64,000 nt of DNA from Steromphala cineraria (Eukaryota; Mollusca; Gastropoda; Trochida; Trochidae). Shown in pieces: positions 32,713 to 44,700 of the stretch. Location: the NCBI GenBank assembly GCA_916613615.1, contig OU744732.1, forward strand, positions 61,641,227 to 61,705,226, read 5' to 3'. The position numbers were made by a program, and so were the translations under genes. The stretch's first letter is position 1, and every line of letters begins with the position of its first letter. The notes under the pieces are model-generated. The model saw only the letters and a list, made by a program, of their open reading frames with translations, was not told the origin of the DNA and searched no databases.

Positions 32713-35700
32713 GTAAGTCATAGAATGAATGCACTTCAATAAAGTTTCTTTAGCAAACGATGTTTTCTATCTTACAAAATATAAGATATCAAAGTTTTAT
32801 ATTGTTTCAAGCAAACGTGTTGAATTACCATCAACAATATTTGACTTTGTTTGGTTCCACATGCGCTTTCTATATGTTGGTTTTTGCTTTACAGATTTTC
32901 ATTAGTACATTTTTGCAAAACTGTTTTCAAATATTTCTTAAACAAACGAAATGGTTCAAAGTTCCCAGCTTTTACACCAAAGCTGTAAATTATCATGTCA
33001 CAATTACGTTCAGGAAAGAAATATGACAGTTTCATTGTTATATTCGTTTTGTAACAATCAAAGAATGTCAAAATCACCAATGCGTCTCCTTTTTGAAGGG
33101 ATGAGTATTTAAATAAGCAGGAAAACTAAATCTTTAACTTTCAACACTTCTCCATTCAAAATTGACCAACTTTAATGAGCTTTAAGGCTTGTCCTTTGAG
33201 AGGAGATGGAATCGGAATTCTATGTTTCTTCTCTCTTAATGTTGCTGCAACACTTCTTTTTCTACAGACTATAGGTCTGTGTGTTGTTTGCATGAATCTT
33301 CTTCCTTGCCTAAGTTATTCACTATTCGCAATGATTTTTGGGGAAATGAAGTTCAATTAATCGTCTTATGTGTTATAATGCTACCAATTACCGCACCTTT
33401 CGGCACATCAACAGCTTGAACTCTCACTTACCAAGTATATGTAAATATACTACTGACGATCAAAGTTTTGTGGCTTTTGTACCAAGTCTCATTTTAGAAT
33501 ACCCTCACTAACTGCTATTCTTTTGAAATTTGACACAGAAATATGTTGGTCGTTGTTGTAGAATACCTCTTGCGAACAGAGTACCTGACTGGTGTTTCGT
33601 TACCCTCAGATAGACCTACAGCAAATAGAGATTTCTCCTCTCAGATACGTGTGGTGTATCAACCTTATTCTCAAATTCATCTGTAGCTTTCCTTTTTATA
33701 CACACTTCAAGATAGTTTGGGTATCTATCATATGTTAGATATTTCGGGCGAGGCATCTGATTGGTTGTTCCATGAGGATGACCTGAGGTCAAGATGACCA
33801 GACTACTTGTGTTATTCACGAAATTTCCTCCATGACATTCACGAGCCGAACGTAATCCTAGAAAGTAACCATCTAGGTATAGAAAATAGGATTTTATATT
33901 TTCGACAGCAATTAAACTCGTTCAGACATTCACAAATTCTTTTAATTTTGACTCACGAATCAATCAGCATTTCACCAAACGATATCTTAACGATTTTAGC
34001 CACCTCGATTAAAAGAAAATCAACAGTTACAGCAATGGTTATACGAAGTGTTTTTTCTGTTATCAATAGAAATATCATCATCAACGAACAAAGAGCGCTT
34101 TTAATTCTGTCTTGCTGCGAGTGATCTTCCTTTCACTGTCAGCGTTATCTCGCATCAAGCTCTTTCATTCGCTCTCTGTGTCCTGCATTTGCTCTACCCT
34201 TATCAACAAACAATGAAAATTACCGCTCATGCTCCTGATGTCATACGACCCATTATTAACAAGTGAAGAAGCGAGCAAAGCTCACATACCCCCGCTCCCC
34301 ACTTTGTTCAAAGAATTTCAAATAGTAAAACTGATTAATATTGGTTAAAGTATGATCGTTGAGTATACAGTAGGTCATTGTGTAAGTCTTCTTTCAACTG
34401 AAACCCAAATACCGAATTCATTAATAGGTTTTACAATTAAAAGGGTACATCTAGAGATAATGGTTTATCTTTGTTCCAAATTTGAGGTAGTTATCATGAA
34501 TATTCTGCGATACACTTTGTAAGTTATGTTTTCCAAAGAAAACACAGAGAAGAAAATCCATATATATCGTTTAACTCTCACAAGGCATATCCAGCAATCA
34601 CGATTGACATTTGTAGCAAATTTGGTGAAGCTGAAATGTATATTTCAGGAAATATGTTCAGGACAAAGTAATTTATCATAGAATCACTGTTTTAGTCATG
34701 TTTCCATAGAAAACGCCAGAAATTTAAAAAATGTGATGGTCTAATCCTCAAATGGCACATCTAGGGATCATGGTTGATAATATAAGTGTATGAAGTTTGG
34801 TGAAGCTAGCATAAATAGTTTGGGAGATATGATCCGATAAAAGACTTTGTCATAGAGTCACTGTTTTAGTCATGTTTCCATGGAAACCGCAAAAAATAAA
34901 AATAATTGGTTGGTCTAACCCTCAAAAGGCACATCTAGGGATCATTGTTGATAAGTGTATGAAGTTTGATGAAGCTAGCATGATAGTTTGGGAGATATGC
35001 TCCGGACAAAAGTCTTGGTCATAGAGTCACTGTTTAAGTCTTGTTTCCATGGAACCCGCAAAAAATAAAATTAATTTTTTGGTCTAACCCTCAAAAGGCA
35101 CATCTAGGGATCATGGTTGATAAGTGTATGAAGTTTGGTGAAGTTAGCATGAATAGTTTGGGAGATATGCTCCGGACAAAGAACTTGGTCATAGAGTCAC
35201 GTTTTTAGTCGTTTCCATGGAAACCGCCAAAAATAAAAAAAATGTGATGGTCTTACCCTCAAAAGGCACAACTAGGGATCATGGTTGACATGTGAATGAA
35301 GTTTGATGAAGCTAGCATGCATAGTTTTGGAGATCTGCTCTGCACAAAACAACTTCCTCAAAGAGTCACTTTTTAGTCACGTTTCCATGGAAACCGCAAA
35401 AACGAAAATTCAGAAATAGTTCTTAACCTCAAAAGGCACAACTAGGGATCATGGTTGACATGTGTATGAAGTTTGATGAAGCTAGCATGCATAGTTTTGG
35501 AGATATGCTCCGCACAAAACGACTTCCTCAAAGAGTCACTTTTTAGTCACGTTTCCATGGAAACCGCAAAAATGAAAATTCAGAAATAGTTCTAACCCTC
35601 AAAAGGCACAACTAGGGATCATGGTTGACATGTGTATGAAGATTGATGAGGCTAGCATGAATAGTTTTGGAGATCTGCTCCGCACAAAGTTTTGGGACGG

Positions 35701-38700
35701 ACGGACAGACGGACAGACGGACGGACGGACGGACGGAAAGAATGAACGCTATATACCCCCGCTTACGCTGTAAGGCGGGGGTATAATTAACTATCAATGA
35801 TATGGCACTTATACAATTTATACGGCCTTCACTATACGAATCCACAACTGGACCAATACAGGAAAACTGGGCCAATACGAGCAAAACAGGGCCAATACGA
35901 GCAGACTGGGCCAATACAAGTCTGAGCATGCGCATACACGCAAATGGCGAGAGTCCGAAGCTATTGCTTCAAAACTGTCAACATATATGACAGTTCATCT
36001 ATCTCATTGATAATTTTGATTTCGGTAAAAATTACCTCTCTAATGTTGTGCAAGTGAATTACAAAGAAGTTAATTAATAAAAACGTCATTAATAAATGTT
36101 TTCTGTATTTGCCCAGTTACAGGTCCTCGGTCTGCTGTATTGGCCCGAGGCAGCAGACCTTGGACCTGTAACTGGACCATTACGGAAAAACTTGATAAAT
36201 AACATTATAGTAATACAAACCTTAGTACTACTTGTTCGACAAGAAATGAATTTTGCCAGAGGCTTCTACATTGATGAGCTCGTGATTTGCTCCGCTTTCT
36301 GCACCCACAGTTCTGAAGGAAGATGTCTCTCACGGATTAAAGTCCGATCAACATTTCTCAAGATTTATTTCTCGTGTGTTTCACTTCAATTTAAATTTGA
36401 AAAATGTATTCCAAAGTTGAGATGTTTATTACACATATAATTCGACTTGTCTCTAATTGCGGATTAATATTCCTGTGGCATATCATCCTTTTTATTTTGA
36501 CATTGTGACGTCACTGATCTAAAAACCGGCTGTATTCATACATGCAAAAGTATGTGAAAAATTTGGTTTACTCTATTTAAAACATGGCAATGACTAAACA
36601 ACCAAAGTTATCCCCTGTGGATACTATATTTATTACACTTCGTGGCTTGTATCTCACTTCCGCCAAACTTGTAACACAATAAAAAGTCATGTCAATCATA
36701 ATCCCTAGATGAGCCTTTTGAGGGTAAAACCAAAATGTGGATATCCTTTTCTGTGGTTTCCATTGAAAACGTGACTGACACAGTTACTCAACAAAAGTAA
36801 TTCTGTTCTCAGAACATCTAGAATATCCATGATTTCTTTGCTTGACATTCTGCATCTTTGAATGGTGCTAAATGATAATTTTGACATTTTTTGGATTGTA
36901 CTTTTTTCTAAGAAGCAAATCAAGCTTGTGATAAAACCGTCATTGTCTTTGTAAGCATGTTATTTAAACTTCTGCTGCTGGGAGAAAGCATAAAGCTGAG
37001 TTAATATCTAGCTAGAGACAATATGGTGGTTGTAGGAAAGAGACCACATGGACAGTATCATATAAATGAATGTGTGTTTTGTCAATGATAAATGATGAGC
37101 AATAGAGCCAAATACAACATATCGCTATTAGCAGTTGTCAGGAAACCCTATCTCAAGACAGGAAAAGATTTGTTTTAAACATCATTGCGATTTTCATTAT
37201 ATAACATTTAGAAAATGTATTTGCAATGTTTAATCTTAAAATGCAATTTTCTGTTTTGCAGTGACAGGACCAGACCCCATCAAAGACATGATAGGTATAA
37301 TATTTTGTTGTTCCTACTTGATTTTATATTATGAATACATCCAAAACAAAAATATGAAAATTTAAAGAAACGTTTAACTGTGACACCATTTAAAGATTCA
37401 AGTATTTCCTTTTTTTCCGAATTTTTAATGGGCCTTTGAAATTACATAAACAGCAGACATTTTAATACGCACTTGTTTTCATCATATGTTAAATAAGAAT
37501 TGGATATGACAAATGTCTATTCAGGTTTTCTTTCCAGCAAGGACCAAGAAAGAGATAGAACTAAAGACGGAAGGGATGGTTCGAGTGTCTGTCGTGGATG
37601 ACATAGTTTACCAGATGAATTCAGGTCAGCAGTGGATCACTATAACAGGAAATGCTGGGGACGGTAAGACTACAATTGGCTACTTAGTCATGAAGGAGTT
37701 CTTGCAGAAGAATGTAAAAGTCTTTACAGTCTACAAACCTGAGGAATATGATCAGATAGAAAACTTAAAAGAAAACAGGGTCGTCATGTTGGATGATAGA
37801 TTTGGTGCATTTCGAGCTGATGAACAGAATATAAACAAATGGCGTGATGTCTTACAGAAAATATTGACATTCAGTGAAACAAATCAACAAAGAAACAAAG
37901 TAATCTTCATCAGCAGGACAAATGTTATAAAGGAAGCTAAGGATTATCTTGGGCATCTTTCAGATAGTGTTTTCGCGAAGGATTGTGTTGTTGACCTGAG
38001 CAAAAGGGAATTGTCTGAAAAATTAATTGATGAAAGACTGAAGATCCTCGAATACCATCTACAAAATAAGAAAGTGGCTTTAGAGCATGGCACAAAACAC
38101 ATTGTTTGCAAGATGAGGTTGGCCCATGGCTTCCCTCATTGTTCCAAGATGTTCTCAGAGCTCAAGTCAAAAGGATATACAATAAATATTAAAGAATTTT
38201 TTGAAACACCTTTAAATTTTCTTGACATTACAACCACATATCTTTACAAACATAACTGCGAAGAATTGTTCAAACTGATGATTAAAAATGATGGCAAGCT
38301 TAATATTCATGCCATAGATGATCATTGTAAAAGGCAAGCTCTGCTCAAAGTAGAGAGGGAGCATGAAGGCAGCTATATAATTGAGTTGAAAAATGGAATA
38401 TGTGAGTTTACTCACCCATCTGTTTATGAAAGTGTACTGAGTGTCATCAATAAAAAAGACCCTCGCTACTGTGTAACGTATGCAACTCTCTCTGTAATAC
38501 GACAGAAAATGCTCATCGCAACATGTGATGAAGACGACAGCAACAAAGCTCCCTGTTACATCATCGTGAAGCCAATCCCTGATGTAGTGAATGCTCTAGC
38601 AGAGAGGTTTCAAAAAGAGATGCTCGAGAGTGACTTCTCTGTATTCGAACACAGACTTTGTGAGAGTAGGGAGTTCTGTGAAGCTCTTGTCTCCTGCTTT

Positions 38701-41700
38701 GTCGTCACAGATGGAACGAAGGTAAGTAGTTATGATGTCCACATCAGTACATTTAACATTCATCAATTTCCATTGTTCATCACTATTGACTGTATTTACA
38801 TGTATTGTTATTACAAACTATTTTTTTGGAAAAATGATCTTATTGTTTTTAGTGATCTAAAAACTATTTCTACATCAACTTGTGTTTAAAGTGACTTTGA
38901 CTTGTTATTATGACTGATGACTAAGATTTGTTTCTTCGATTGAATGCTGGTAACAAACTAGATCCGTCTGCTGTTATAGTATCAATGATGCCTTCCTTGT
39001 TAATTTGACGAACTTAAGTGTTAAGGTTATTGTGTTAAGTTTTATTTTCAATCATACTTCTATAACATGAGTTCAAAAATGGTATGATGAGGAGATGATT
39101 CGTCTGTGCCTGTTTATGAAAACAAATAGTAATTGTTCTTTCACTTACTAAAATATTAATGAATGTTCTTTCGTAAAAAGGATAATTGTCTTTTTTATTT
39201 TCCCATTTCGATAGAATGGTTCGAAACAATCCATCAACCAATTAGGAAACGATGACAAGACCATGTTGTGGACAGCTGTAAAAAGTGGACGTATCGTTGC
39301 TGCGCAGACTCTGGTGAAGGCTGGAGCTGATTTGGAGATACAGGATGAGAAGGGGAGGACGCCCCTGCTTTATCTCTGTCAGATACAAAACACTGCTGAT
39401 CAACAATATCACGTTCACATGGACACTATACGAGTGATCATCGGTGAAGGAAAAGGAAACGGTAATATTCATGACCAGATTGGACAGACACCTCTTCACT
39501 ATATATGTCAGCTCAAAATGAACACTGATTATAAACATTGTATTCTTATGGACACTATACGAATGATCATCAATGAAGGAGACGTCAACGTATGTGACCA
39601 GTTTGGACAGACACCTCTTCATTATCTTTTCAAATGCCAAACACTTACCAGTAAAGAAATCAAGTGGATTATCAATGAAGGTAAAGGAGATTTGAACATT
39701 TCTGAGCAGCACAAGAGCACCCCACTGCACAATCTCTGTTATTACAGCGGCCTCCAATTGGAAACTGTAGATCTTGTAATCAAGGAAGGAAGATTTCACT
39801 TCAATGACGGTGATGAACATGGAACAACACCATTTCACTACAATTGTGAAAGTATAAATGTCCATTTTGATGTTGTCCTTCAAATTGTCAACACAGCAAA
39901 GGGGAATCTGAACAAGCAAGATAAGAATGGAATAACACCTCTTCATGTTCTTTGCAAGGGATCACTTCCAACGAAGGATATTTTTAAATTGATCCAAGAC
40001 GGAGACAAGGCTGACATGTACGGAAACACTCCACTCCACTTCCTGTGTAGGAGGCGAGGAATCAATACTGAGATATCACAACAACAGCTTAAACAGATCC
40101 CTAGAACAGACATAGAGAAACAAAATGATCACGGAAACACCCCAATGGACTACTTTAATGACAAAGGTAATAATCAGTATTCTAACATAAATGTGGAAAT
40201 TACTCATTTCTGATTGGCTGCTGTGAAAAATCAGAGGGCGTATATTCTGATTATATCATGCTGTTTAATTCATCTAATGCGCAAGAATTCATTCCTTGCC
40301 TAGCAACAAGTAGTTTTTAAATATTGCTGTTGTGTCAGAAAATTGCACAAAATATGCCATTATGGCGTTTACTGTACATTATCTATAAATTGTATTCAAA
40401 CTTTCACAAGCTAATTAACGATTGCTTGCTGTCAAAATAAGCAAAATACGCGACACTGACAACAGTTCAGATTTCCTGTTGGCAAGGTCCATCAGGGCCC
40501 GACAGAGTTTCACAGGCCAGAATATCAGACAAATATAAATCGAAAAGCGTCATACACCTATCTTAAATTGACAACACTAATGCAGTAATATTGACGTCAA
40601 GTTTGTGAATATATGCAGAATTTATCATATTCAAAACGCTGAAAACCGTCACGAAATAATAAAATGTATACATAACAGACTGATTTAGATTTTTTCGGTT
40701 TTCTCCGGGGCCAAATATGAATAACGCCATTCAAGATAATAAAATCAATAAACACTGTTTGCATGTCGTTCCATGGAAATCATGCACGGGCATCATGACA
40801 CAGCACAACTGAGTTATTACGAAAGAATATATTTCAAATTTAAATCGTTATTATGGTAGAATGAATATTAACATACTATGGAAATAAGCAGCATATAACA
40901 GAATTATTATAGCTCTAAATTATCCATATATAATCTATCTCCTAATTTTATTGTATAACTATCGGTTTTTACATCCAAGAGGTCAATCTTAGATTTATTA
41001 CCGTCATTCAATAAATACCAACATTTCTTCAAGAACTATCTCACTGAAATGTAATACTTTTCAGTTTTCTTTGATATGAGGAGAGCAATGCTTTTTCACA
41101 AACCACCAAGCACACTTCATTAACTCTCTACTTTCTACTTTTTTTAAATAAATATGTTTGCAACAGCATCACTAGACCTGAGATTTCTAACATACGAGTC
41201 TAAATGTGAGATCGTCTTTTAGCAAGCTTTATTGTCAGTTCATTTATTGTTTGAAAATGATATTTGGCTATGTACTATTACTATATATTTCATAATCTAA
41301 AGTTAAGTCTTTTTCTGAATTCTTGTATCTAAAGGTTAAGAGTGAAAGTATGAAAGATATTTTCAGAGTCATATAATCAAAATTCAATTTCTTTGTTCTT
41401 TACAAGAGAGATTAATACTTGTACAAGTACAAAGATTTGTTAAACCGATAAAGTATAAATAATGTTTGTCAACAATTCAGTAACAGGCTACTTCAAATTT
41501 GAAAAAAGAGAACTCTATACCGACAGAATGGATTATCAAGTGTCATTCTTCATCATGAGTCAATTACTCACTTTTTAAAGCCGATTTCAAGAATATTTCA
41601 CTTATATTGTGGCAGCTAGCATTTTTTAGAGGGATAGAACCTGCAACAGTATTGTGGCTAAGCATTGCGGAGACACCTGCAAGCATCGGTTTGAACTTGC

Positions 41701-44700
41701 GAACCATTGGTGGTCATGATCAGATCAAACAAATTCATTTTTAACTAAAGGTAATACTTCTTTATTCTGCAGATGCCAGTCTACCCTGGACGGACGGGAT
41801 GATATTGAGATCCGCTGCTGACCTGGTGCTGTGTAGGATAAAACATGGAGACAACTGGATCACTGTGCTTGGTAAGTAAAGAACTACATGTATATAGACA
41901 ATGTCATCCATGTCTCAAATAAATCAAAGGGAGTTATTGGAAAGTTATAAATATCAAACTGTTGTCGAGGGTATTTGTACTTTTATCTACATGTGTTGAT
42001 ATATTCGATATCGGCAGCCACGAGGGTGAGAATGATTTCTTCATCCAAAATCAATATTTAAAAAATAATTCCATTAAAATAACTTCTTTGAAAAACATTT
42101 ACCCTTAAACTGCCAATACAGTGATGTCATAGCATCGTGACGTAAAACAACTGTTATGTGATGTATTTTGAAGATAAATAGTTGCGTTTGTAAAATTTCG
42201 GGGGTTCATTGTTATACAACACCCGCAAGTTTAGGACGGCAGCCTTGAAAAGGAAAGGTGTCCAGCTGTAAATCTAGCATCTTTAGGTTCTTAGCTAGAT
42301 CTTCAGGTGGGAAAGACTTCATCACCTCTGTGCTATTTGAGATGATCTTGTGGAGTCGGAGATTACCGTTGATCTGTGTCCTCTTGAGGAGGTCTGTTGC
42401 TTGTTCTGGTGTAGGGAGGGATGTGATGGCATCCTCAAATTAGAAATTTTCTATTGAGGGAGATACTTCTGTACTGGGCTGACGAGTCAAAGACTGCTCA
42501 GATTTGTGATGGTTTTTTGGGCTAGTAGAGACCAAAGATTGGCAAGTACCAACACTCTTCATTTTCTTGAAGAGGCGGTGCTATTTCGGCATGGTTGTTG
42601 TCGAAAACTTTCTGCAGAAACTTCTGGAAATGTTCTCTCTTTTCTGAGTGCCGTTTAAAGGTTTGTTGTTAGGTAGACTCTTTCTTGGTGTCAAGAAAGG
42701 CAATGTGGAATCCAAGAACCTTTATCATTCCTGTACATGTTTTTGTTCATTATGTCCATGAACTGCCTATCTTGTACATATGTACCAGGTCTCTCATTTC
42801 GGGCTGTTGTGTGGAAGATGTCAATGTCTTCTTCAATCAGTCCATGCTGTTTGGGCAAGTATTGATGGGCGACCATTATCCAACGTAAAAAGCTTGTTGA
42901 CATTCACATGCTGGGGTGAATGTGTCTAATCCAGACAGGCTTCTCTTACTATAACCCATCCTAGTGGTGACTTTTGTGCGTTCGGACTGCCGCGGGGTCC
43001 TGTTATCTGTTCCAAGATGTGATGCGCTTCAAGCAGATCTCTTCCTAACAATAGTTATCTGGGGGCTGTCTTTTAGTTCTGGGATGTGCTTGCGATCCCT
43101 TGCAAATGCGGATGATGCAATGCGATGTCTGGTGTAGGAATCTCTTCTTTGATGTCTGGAATGTTGTTACACTCAACTAGTGGTGGAAGCTGAAATGCAA
43201 CTTTGCCATCAATGGAGGAAAACTCCTCGTCCTGTTGTCTCGATCTTGCCTGCACAAGATGAAAGTGTGTCCTGTGTAAGGTATGCTGTCACCTTGTACA
43301 TTAAACTTTGTGAAGAAGCTGCTGCGACACATGCACAATGATGCATTACTTTGATCGTATATCGTGGCATACATCCTAGACTTATATTTAGTCTCTGAAA
43401 TTTTTGTTAGTAAAAATCTTATTTTATTAAATTTTTTAAATGAGCCTCAGACAAATGGAGATTTTCAGCTAGAGCAGCCCAGATCTAGACTTGCTTCCAT
43501 GGGGTGAATTATAGCCTGTTTTCTTTTTCCTTTTGGATGCACAATCACAAGAACGTTCTTAGGACACGGCTTGCCTTGGAACACATCTGATGAATTGCCA
43601 CATATCAGACTGCATTAAGAGGCGATTGGCTCACGGCTAACGATATTGTTGGCACTGTTGTTTGCCTGAAATCTTCTCACCTCCCCACCATTAAACAGAT
43701 ATGTTTAGTCTTGAGGCAGTTGACTTTGTCCTGTTATGACTTGTCAAAGAAGGCTTTACAGTCATTGAGAGAGTGTCTGGAGTAGTGTATAGGATTTGGT
43801 AATGAAAGAATTCGATGTCCTATTCTGCAAATACTCAGGAATAAATCTCAATCAAGTGAAATAAATAGAGATTATTTCATCACTTTTGCTGAATATTATT
43901 TCTAAGTTCTCATCTCGTGGAGTGAGAAAGTGATATTTTCACGAGTGGCACGAGTAAAAATTACAGTTTCTCACTTCGCGAGATGAGAACTTAAAAAAAA
44001 TATTCAGCAAAAACAAATGACATAGTCCATTTGTTATATAATATTAACACCATAAAAGGCAGTTGAAAGGCAAAGATTCGCTGATGTGATGAACGACAGT
44101 CTAGCAACTCCATTATCCTTTTATCGGTAAAAACCAATTTGAAATAATTCGGTATTCAATCGAAACTATTTTTTTGAAAAACATGTAATTTGTGAATGTT
44201 TATTGGTATCAGATACAAAATATGTTTTTGATTACAACTAGGTGAAACAAAGGCTCCTTATGTATTTTGGAAAGTCAGTTATGACACGAATACAGTGAGT
44301 GAGGAGCTATGTCTGTGTGACACATCTCTTATCTCGCTGCGTAAATTTATTTTGCAATAAGATGAGCAATTATTAACTACAGCAACAAGATATGAACTTC
44401 GGTTGGCCTTTCGAAGGAATATATCTTTTCAAATTGTTTGATATAGAAAAATATACGTTTGATAATGTAATTCTTTTGCCTTCAGCAGTAATGTCAGCAA
44501 TGATGAAATTGGTGAAAATTTCGATCAGCTAATTCAGATTGAAACCCTTATTGGATTGATTTTTTGAAAGCTTGCAAAACTGATCGTTAAAGATTTCATT
44601 TACATTCTGGAAAGAATTTCAACCATAATTATACAAACCAAGCATTTTACATTACAACTAGGCAAATAACGGACACCTAGTATTCAAGACTTTGTAGTGA

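Noticed and set aside
37513..37537. ATG at 37513 as the start of the STAND protein
   Set aside because: It lies in the pyrimidine-rich end of an intron with a strong acceptor at 37537; exons 1 and 2 join upstream in phase.
38722..38889. Extension of the STAND frame to a stop at 38889
   Set aside because: Follows a consensus donor GTAAGT and encodes low-complexity hydrophobic residues; the next exon continues in phase.
39242..39946. 234-codon minus-strand frame opposite the ankyrin exon
   Set aside because: Shadow of the ankyrin coding sequence.
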